A stretch of DNA of 64,000 nt from Gammaproteobacteria bacterium (GTDB lineage Bacteria; Pseudomonadota; Gammaproteobacteria; Burkholderiales; Gallionellaceae), in assembly GCA_018820925.1 (NCBI GenBank), contig JAHJNJ010000036.1, positions 62,001 through 126,000 on the forward strand. Reading direction: 5' to 3'. Both the position numbers and the translations under genes were made by a program. How positions within the stretch are numbered: position 1 is the stretch's first letter; the number at the start of each line of letters is the position of its first letter. The notes below the pieces were generated by a model, which was not told the DNA's origin, searched no databases, and saw only the letters and a list, made by a program, of their open reading frames with translations. Of this stretch, positions 58,702 to 64,000 are shown piece after piece.

Positions 58702-59289
58702 ATGAAAAAACTGATTTGTATGGCTGTCGGACTTTGCATTCTGGTGCTCTCGGGGTGTGCAACCAATCATCACGGGCTCATCCTGCCGATCATGGACTCA
58801 AATGAAACTCCCGCATCGAGCTCCGGCTATGTTGCCGCCATGTTCAGCCGCGACTGGAATCCGAGCAAATTGGGCTTTGGCCTCGGCATCGTCGAAACTG
58901 CAACTGCCGAAGAATATGTTATGCCCTTTGGCGTCGAAACGGGTTTGCCCGGCAGTGTGGCCGATGCGTTTGGCATGATTCAACTGCCTCCGGGCGAGTA
59001 CAGGATTGCGTATTGGATAATTTATTCGGGAAATAACGAGGAGATATTGTCCCAAACCGGTATTTCCCCCGATGCAATGACCGGCTCGCCGTTTACAGTT
59101 GAGTCCGGAGCGGTGGTATTCATAGGCAGTCACGTCGCAAGATATGATCGCAACGACAGTGCCGATGGCGGTAAAACCTGGTCTGTTTATCACCAGCAGC
59201 TTACTGTGCCATCGGTGCAAAAAGCACTCTCGAAAAGTTATCCCCCTTTCGCAGCGGAGCCATTGTCCTGTCCGAGTTGTTTGAAATGA
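58702..59289 (+). CDS. lipoprotein of unknown function
   Basis: This 195-residue lipoprotein has the lipobox LVLSGC (Cys19) after MKKLICMAVGLCI. The body has a beta-strand pattern (QLPPGEYRIAYWIIY, SGAVVFIGSHVARY) and two Cys near the C-terminus (SCPSC). AGGAGGT precedes the ATG. No known family. It lies between unrelated genes. Confidence 0.72.
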   Translation: MKKLICMAVGLCILVLSGCATNHHGLILPIMDSNETPASSSGYVAAMFSRDWNPSKLGFGLGIVETATAEEYVMPFGVETGLPGSVADAFGMIQLPPGEYRIAYWIIYSGNNEEILSQTGISPDAMTGSPFTVESGAVVFIGSHVARYDRNDSADGGKTWSVYHQQLTVPSVQKALSKSYPPFAAEPLSCPSCLK

Positions 59290-59382
59290 CTTGAAAGGGA
59301 GCATGCTCGAATTTTTACTTGGCGAACATGTGGTATCGGCCGTTTGGAATTGAAGCAGGCTGACTGTCAAACTGGAGAAGCC

Positions 59383-59910
59383 ATGACCGCCATTCAAACC
59401 GGCGAGCTGCCGCAAGCGGCACTGCTCAACAAATACAGGCAGCAAGGTGCGTATACGGATTGCTATTTCATTGACGTGCCGCGCGCCATTTCCCAGGCCG
59501 AATATGTCGAAGCTTTTTACACGACCGGAGTATTCAGGATCGAGCGGACGATTCTCGCATTGCTGGCATCAAAGCCATCTACCGACTTGCAGGCGAGACA
59601 GCTTGCGGCAGACGAAGCCGCGCACTTTGCGGCGTGGAGCGTTGAAGACCGTGCGCCGAATCAATTACTGCTTTGCGATTTCCTGGGGCGAACCCGATCA
59701 TGGCTGATGAGCGTTGTTGACGAAAGCGGAAACCCAAGCAATACGCGCTTGTATTTCGGTTCTGCGGTTGTTCCAAATGTCGACCGCGTATCCGGCCGCG
59801 TATGCTTTGGTTACGGGTTCCATGCGCTGCTGGGTTTCCATCGTCTATATTCCAGAACGCTTCTGGGCGCTGCTCGCGCCAGGCTTCAGCGCAGCAAGTA
59901 CGGAAAATAG
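59383..59910 (+). CDS. unrecognised protein
   Basis: This 175-residue protein starts MTAIQTGELPQAALLN, with GGAGAAG directly upstream; an ATG-less extension of 13 codons upstream is unlikely. Sequences such as YTDCYFIDVP, RSWLMSV and GRVCFGYGFHALLGFHRLYS suggest an alpha/beta domain ending in a helix. I recognise no family. It precedes the FAD-linked oxidase gene by 50 bp, and the two may be co-transcribed. Confidence 0.6.
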   Translation: MTAIQTGELPQAALLNKYRQQGAYTDCYFIDVPRAISQAEYVEAFYTTGVFRIERTILALLASKPSTDLQARQLAADEAAHFAAWSVEDRAPNQLLLCDFLGRTRSWLMSVVDESGNPSNTRLYFGSAVVPNVDRVSGRVCFGYGFHALLGFHRLYSRTLLGAARARLQRSKYGK

Positions 59911-59960
59911 TCAGCCGCTGGCGAAAGATCAATCAAAGTTGCAGACGCTACAATGACGCT

Positions 59961-61394
59961 ATGTCCAGAATAGAGAATATGATGAAAATTGAACCGATAC
60001 TGCTGGAATCCCTGACCGCGATCACCGGCCACGATGGCGTTCTGACCGGCGCAGCCGCCACCCCATACGGCAAGGACTGGCGCGGCCGCTATGCGAACGA
60101 AGCGTTGGCGGTGGTGTTTCCTTCCAGCACGCAGCAGGTCAGCGAAGTGGTGAAGCTGTGCGCGGCGAACAAGATATCCATCGTGCCGCAGGGTGGCAAC
60201 ACCAGCCTGTGCGGCGGCTCGGTGCCGCTCGCCGGACCGCTGCCGCAGATCATCATCAACCTTTCGCGCATGAACCGCGTGCGTGCCATCGACGCGACCA
60301 ATTACACCATGACCGTCGAGGCAGGTTGCAAGCTGGAATCGCTGTATGCCGCGCCGGAAGCCGCTGATCGGTTGTTCCCGCTGGGCCTCACTGCGGTCGC
60401 GCCGCATTGCGAGATCGGCGGCAATCTTTCCACCAACGCGGGCGGCATCAACGTGCTGCGCTACGGCACGGCGCGCAACCTCGTGCTCGGGCTGGAAGTG
60501 GTGCTGCCGGACGGGCGCATCTGGGACGGTCTGCGCAGCCTGCGCAAGGACAACACCGGTTACGACCTCAAGCAATTATTCATCGGCGCCGAAGGCACAC
60601 TCGGTATCATTACCGCCGCCGTGGTCAAACTTTTCCCGCGCCCCAAATCGGTGGCGATTGCCTGCATTGCTGTGCGCGACCCTGCCGCTGCGGTTGCCCT
60701 GCTGGCGCATCTGCGTGCCCGCTGCGGCGATACCATCGATGCCTTCGAGTTCATTGCGCGTTCCAGCCTCGACTTGGTGTTCAAGCACATTCCGGATACG
60801 CACGAACCTTTCGCCGACAAACCCGAGTGGCTCGTCATCACCCGCCTCACCGATGTCTTGCCCGCGCCGCTGGATGGCGCCTTGCGCGATGCGCTCCAGT
60901 CGTTCGGTCCGGGCGTGGCTGAATTCGAGGTGACGGCCGACAGCGCGTACGCCGAGCGCTGGTGGCGGCTGCGCAAGAATGTGGCCGAAGCGCAAAAGGC
61001 CGAAGGCCTCAGCATCAAACACGACATCTCCGTGCCCATCAGCCGCGTCGCGGAATTCCTGGCGCAAGCCGGCGACACTTTGCGCAAGGCATTCCCCGGC
61101 ATCCGCATCGTTGCCTTCGGCCACATGGGCGACGGCAACATTCACTACAACATTTCCATGCCGGATGCCGCGCAGAACAAGGCGTTCATGCAGCAGCACG
61201 AGAGCGAAGTGCATCACCTTGTGTACGGGATCGTGGCGAAACTGCAAGGCAGCATCGCAGCCGAGCACGGTTTGGGCCAGCTCAAGCGCGAACAGATCAC
61301 GCACTACAAGAGTGAATTGGAACTGGAACTGATGCGCAGCATCAAACGCACGCTGGACCCGCACGGTTTGATGAATCCGGGGAAGGTTGTCTAG
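59961..61394 (+). CDS. FAD-linked oxidase, D-2-hydroxyacid dehydrogenase (GlcD-like)
   Basis: This 477-residue flavoprotein of the vanillyl-alcohol oxidase fold has the FAD-binding segment VPQGGNTSLCGGSVPL and GGNLSTNAGGINVLRYGTARN, and the C-terminal GHMGDGNIHYNIS and AEHGLGQLKRE. The layout resembles D-2-hydroxyglutarate dehydrogenase and D-lactate dehydrogenase (GlcD branch). The substrate is a D-2-hydroxy acid by family rule. The ATG at 59961 gives MSRIENMMKI; M7 or M8 is also possible. Confidence 0.9.
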   Translation: MSRIENMMKIEPILLESLTAITGHDGVLTGAAATPYGKDWRGRYANEALAVVFPSSTQQVSEVVKLCAANKISIVPQGGNTSLCGGSVPLAGPLPQIIINLSRMNRVRAIDATNYTMTVEAGCKLESLYAAPEAADRLFPLGLTAVAPHCEIGGNLSTNAGGINVLRYGTARNLVLGLEVVLPDGRIWDGLRSLRKDNTGYDLKQLFIGAEGTLGIITAAVVKLFPRPKSVAIACIAVRDPAAAVALLAHLRARCGDTIDAFEFIARSSLDLVFKHIPDTHEPFADKPEWLVITRLTDVLPAPLDGALRDALQSFGPGVAEFEVTADSAYAERWWRLRKNVAEAQKAEGLSIKHDISVPISRVAEFLAQAGDTLRKAFPGIRIVAFGHMGDGNIHYNISMPDAAQNKAFMQQHESEVHHLVYGIVAKLQGSIAAEHGLGQLKREQITHYKSELELELMRSIKRTLDPHGLMNPGKVV

Positions 61395-61436
61395 CAGTGA
61401 TGTACTATCCCCGGCAACCAACAATAAGGAGGCATC

Positions 61437-61709
61437 ATGTTGCGCTATATCCTGATGGTAACCATCCTTGCCGCACTCACCGGGTGCATGACACAAGCCG
61501 AACGTGCTGAAGCGGCAAAAGCCGAGGTGGATGACATGATCAAGGTCTACGGCCCGGCATGCGAGAAGCTGGGCTTCAGCAAAGACACCGACCCGTGGCG
61601 CGAATGTATCCTGCACTCCCGCGCCCACGACGACGAGCGTTACCGCATTCGCCCCACGACGACGACCTGTTTCGGGCATCGGGGTTTCTACAACTGCACC
61701 ACTTACTGA
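61437..61709 (+). CDS. small lipoprotein of unknown function
   Basis: This 90-residue lipoprotein has the lipobox AALTGC (Cys17), then a charged helix and a Cys-containing C-terminus (CEKLGF, ECILHSR, TCFGHRGFYNC). The four Cys after the lipobox could form disulphides in the periplasm. AATAAGGAGGC precedes the ATG. It lies between the oxidase and the NYN gene. No family recognised. Confidence 0.7.
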   Translation: MLRYILMVTILAALTGCMTQAERAEAAKAEVDDMIKVYGPACEKLGFSKDTDPWRECILHSRAHDDERYRIRPTTTTCFGHRGFYNCTTY

Positions 61710-61764
61710 GAAATGCAGTCGGCGCCAGACGCCGGATTTTGTCAGCAATCAAGGGAGGCGAACA

Positions 61765-62589
61765 ATGGCAAATCAACCCGAGATCACCAACATGGCCCTG
61801 TTCTGCGATTTCGAGAACGTGGCGCTGGGCGTGCGCGATGCCAAGTACGCGCAGTTCGACATCAAGAAAGTGCTGGAACGCCTGCTGCTCAAAGGCAGCA
61901 TCGTGGTCAAGAAAGCCTATTGCGACTGGGAGCGCTACAAGGAATTCAAGGCCACCATGCACGAAGCCGCTTTCGAACTGATCGAGATCCCGCATGTAAG
62001 ACAAAGCGGAAAAAACTCCGCCGACATCCGCATGGTGGTCGATGCCCTCGATCTCTGCTACACGAAAGCCCACGTCGACACCTTCGTCATCATCAGCGGT
62101 GACTCGGATTTTTCACCGCTGGTTTCCAAGCTGCGCGAGAACAACAAATACGTGATCGGCATCGGTGTGAAGGATTCCACTTCCGACCTGCTCTCCGCCA
62201 ATTGCGACGAATTCATCTTCTACGACGACCTGGTGCGCGTGCAGGAAGCGAAGAAGAAACAGGCCGCCAAGAAAGCGCCGGCCAAGGTGAAAGCGGAAAC
62301 AGCAAAACCCACTGCGGCGAAAAGCGAAGACGACAAAAAACAGGAGGCGATGGACTTCCTGGTCGAAACCGTCGAAGGCCTCATTTCCGAACGTGGCTCC
62401 GACGAAAAACTCTGGGGCTCCATGGTCAAACCCACCATGCAGAGACGCAAACCCGGTTTCAATGAAACCTATTACGGCTATCGCTCGTTCAAGGAATTGA
62501 TCGAAGATGCGCAAAAACACAAACTGGTGGTGCTGGTGCGCGACGAAAAATCGGGGCAGTACACGATCAGGTTGCCGGCGGGGGATTAG
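61765..62589 (+). CDS. NYN-domain ribonuclease-like protein with LOTUS (OST-HTH) domain
   Basis: This 274-residue protein has an N-terminal NYN/PIN-like nuclease domain (about 8-150) with the acidic metal residues Asp15 (FCDFENV), Asp87 (SADIRMVVDALD) and Asp113/Asp115 (SGDSDFSPL). A Lys/Ala-rich linker (about 160-190) leads to a C-terminal LOTUS-type domain (about 195-272, MDFLVETVEGLISERG and YGYRSFKELIEDA). Such proteins act on RNA, but their targets in bacteria are mostly unknown. GGGAGG precedes the ATG. Part of this gene is repeated at 63756-64000. Confidence 0.88.
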   Translation: MANQPEITNMALFCDFENVALGVRDAKYAQFDIKKVLERLLLKGSIVVKKAYCDWERYKEFKATMHEAAFELIEIPHVRQSGKNSADIRMVVDALDLCYTKAHVDTFVIISGDSDFSPLVSKLRENNKYVIGIGVKDSTSDLLSANCDEFIFYDDLVRVQEAKKKQAAKKAPAKVKAETAKPTAAKSEDDKKQEAMDFLVETVEGLISERGSDEKLWGSMVKPTMQRRKPGFNETYYGYRSFKELIEDAQKHKLVVLVRDEKSGQYTIRLPAGD

Positions 62590-62747
62590 CTGAAAACATC
62601 CCTGCGGGTTCATGAGGGGAAATCCAAAACATGGGTAATTTGCCATATTTCAAATATTTGCAATCTAGAGTATCCTTAACCTTGTTTGATGGACATTCAA
62701 AGAATTAACGAACTTTGTTACAAAAAACATTAACAAGGAGTGTGCAA

Positions 62748-63206
62748 ATGAAATTCAAGATTGCTTCGGTTTTGGGGCTGATTATTCCCTTTTCTATTGC
62801 GTTGATGCTGACGGCTTTTCTAGGGTGTGGCGGCGGTTCATACGGAGGCTCGGTTGCTTACGATGGCACATGGTCGTTGAATCTCAAAGGTTATACACTT
62901 CCCGGCAAAGATCCTCTTGCTGCTGGTGATGTGTCTTGTACTGAACAATATACCAACATAGTAATTACCCATGGATATGGAACGACAACCGAGTTAATAA
63001 CGTGTGTCAATGCTGTCAGTCCTCTTTGGGCCATTGATGTTGGTGTCACCATAACTCCAGATGGATTGGGAGGAATAGGAGGAATAGTAAAGGTCGTATC
63101 GACTGGCGGTGGCATTGATACAACTGGTACATGTATTAGCCGTGTTGCTTGTCAGGCAGAAGACCTTTTGATGATTAAGTGCGGCGAAGCCGCATCGGGT
63201 TGCTGA
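62748..63206 (+). CDS. lipoprotein of unknown function
   Basis: This 152-residue lipoprotein has a signal ending in LTAFLGC (Cys28) and GGGSYGG directly after it. Four further Cys (SCTEQ, ITCVN, TCISR, KCGEAASGC) suggest disulphides. AAGGAG (62735-62740) fixes the ATG at 62748. The AT-richer composition of 62590-63300 differs from neighbouring genes, in keeping with recent transfer. No family recognised. Confidence 0.65.
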   Translation: MKFKIASVLGLIIPFSIALMLTAFLGCGGGSYGGSVAYDGTWSLNLKGYTLPGKDPLAAGDVSCTEQYTNIVITHGYGTTTELITCVNAVSPLWAIDVGVTITPDGLGGIGGIVKVVSTGGGIDTTGTCISRVACQAEDLLMIKCGEAASGC

Positions 63207-63491
63207 ATCCGATTACTAACCATTGAGAGCCGGTGGGTATGTTTCTGTATCCACTCGGTGAGTCGCTCCAGTCAGATTACACTCTTCTACGCAGCAACAT
63301 AAACCAGCACCACCACTGCTAACCCGCATAATTTACCACCCTCTCGCCGAATCGAATTTTGAGCAACACACCCGGCATCAAGCCTCATCTAACGGTTGGA
63401 TGCACAAGAATTGAGCAGTTTGGCAAATTGCGGACGAACTCCCCCTTATCCCCATTGTTTATCAACGTGCCAAGGCAGCACTCGGCGAGCG
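63207..63491. other. non-coding stretch beside a transposase remnant
   Basis: No gene, terminator or clear repeat is seen here. It lies between an AT-rich lipoprotein gene and the 3' end of the transposase remnant, where one end of the insertion sequence would be expected. I could not identify a terminal inverted repeat. Confidence 0.4.
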
Positions 63492-63743
63492 TTATGGAGC
63501 CAAAGCGCGAGCGGCGATCAGGATGATATTGCGTAGCGGATGGTACGAGGCCAGCATGATGTGCACGCGGCGGGTATTGCGCAGAATGCTGGCGCCGATC
63601 TTGAGCAGCCTGACGCGGATGGTTGCGGAAGTCACATTCTCCAGTTCCGATTTTGCCAATGCAATCTTCCGCAAACGCTGCATCAACGTGTAGGCCAATG
63701 CTGCAAACATCAGGCGCGGCCAGTTGGCGTAGAACGCGTGACA
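63492..63743 (-). pseudogene. IS1380-type transposase, C-terminal remnant
   Basis: About 84 residues (FYANWPRLMFAALAYTLMQ, ending RNIILIAARALAP) match the C-terminal part of IS1380-family DDE transposases, which have NQxRLxxxxxAYxLxxxLR, LLKIGA and the RRxxIxLAS pattern. The catalytic domain is missing, since homology stops at about 63743, where NYN-LOTUS DNA begins on the other strand. The open frame continues in the NYN DNA but is not transposase. The element cannot move on its own. Confidence 0.75.
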
Positions 63744-63749
63744 ATACCG

Positions 63750-64000
63750 AACAACAAGAAACAGGAGGCCATGGACTTCCTGGTCGAAACCGTCGAAGGA
63801 CTTATCTCGGAACGTGGTTCGGACGAAAAACTCTGGGGCTCCATGGTCAAACCTACCATGCAACGGCGCAGGCCCGGCTTCACCGAATCCTATTACGGCT
63901 ACCGCTCGTTCAAGGAGCTGATCGAAGATGCGCAACGGCACAAGCTGGTCGTTCTGGTGCGCGACGAAAAATCGGGGCAGTACACGATTCGCCTGCCTGC
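63750..64000 (+). pseudogene. second copy of the NYN-LOTUS gene, 3' part, broken
   Basis: From about 63756 to the right edge the DNA closely repeats 62336-62580 of the intact NYN-LOTUS gene. It encodes MDFLVETVEGLISERGSDEK and onward to YTIRLPA with a few changes (RRRPGFTESYY in place of RRKPGFNETYY). The NYN half is absent, replaced on the left by the transposase remnant. The frame is open back to the junction, but has no plausible start. The end of the copy lies beyond the window. It is probably a paralogue disrupted by the insertion sequence or by recombination. Confidence 0.8.

Noticed and set aside
63385-63744. 119-residue minus-strand open frame
   Set aside because: It is a frame-shifted shadow of the transposase remnant, with no family features.

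Overview
The window reads as chromosomal DNA of a betaproteobacterium, most likely of the Nitrosomonadales/Gallionellaceae type (inference from gene content and order, not a database match). Pointers are the dense coding on both strands, the pilMNOPQ cluster divergent from penicillin-binding protein 1A, hemE followed by priA, a porin-glnK-amtB unit, a glutamate-cysteine ligase of the Acidithiobacillus type followed by apbE and a PTS made only of EIIA-HPr-EI, UbiK next to ComM, and many c-di-GMP and redox sensors. I found no rRNA, tRNA, CRISPR array or prophage.

Layout. 1-5.5 kb: the end of a UbiH-type monooxygenase, a cyclase-FHA protein, a CZB protein, mpl, a small membrane transporter, a tandem FKBP isomerase and a VapBC-like toxin-antitoxin pair, with several dispersed palindromic repeats. 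5.5-13.7 kb: metH, a TrpB2-like synthase, a hemerythrin-GGDEF protein, comM and ubiK. 13.7-17.9 kb: a nitrogen block of porin, glnK and amtB behind a sigma-54 promoter with NtrC-like sites, then a small unknown protein and a Ser/Thr kinase. 17.9-26.9 kb: a PEBP protein, purU, a di-heme peroxidase overlapping a DAHL-PAS-GGDEF-EAL protein, murI, ybiT and an unknown protein. 27.0-31.9 kb: gshA, apbE, a 66-residue membrane protein, EIIA, HPr and EI, almost all overlapping. 32.0-34.6 kb: a two-gene operon of unknown secreted proteins, one with a LAS-type metallopeptidase signature. 34.8-45.6 kb: a nucleotidyltransferase-like protein, PBP1A, pilMNOPQ, a fused aroK-aroB and dgt. 45.7-55.5 kb: gltBD, hemE and priA. 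55.5-64 kb: an accessory tail with MazEF, rubrerythrin, an acetyltransferase, several unknown proteins and lipoproteins, an FAD-linked oxidase, a NYN-LOTUS protein, an IS1380-type transposase remnant and the broken second copy of the NYN-LOTUS gene.

How the genes work together. The nitrogen genes (porin, GlnK, AmtB, GltBD) cover ammonium entry, sensing and assimilation. PBP1A, MurI and Mpl cover wall building and recycling. PilMNOPQ builds the type IV pilus alignment complex and the outer-membrane secretin. The window is rich in signalling: a nucleotide cyclase, two GGDEF proteins, a eukaryotic-type kinase and a permease-less PTS.

The items most worth a second look are the in-frame AroK-AroB fusion, the secreted LAS-like operon, the duplicated and disrupted NYN-LOTUS gene, the sigma-54/NtrC control region and a pair of inverted DnaA boxes upstream of priA.
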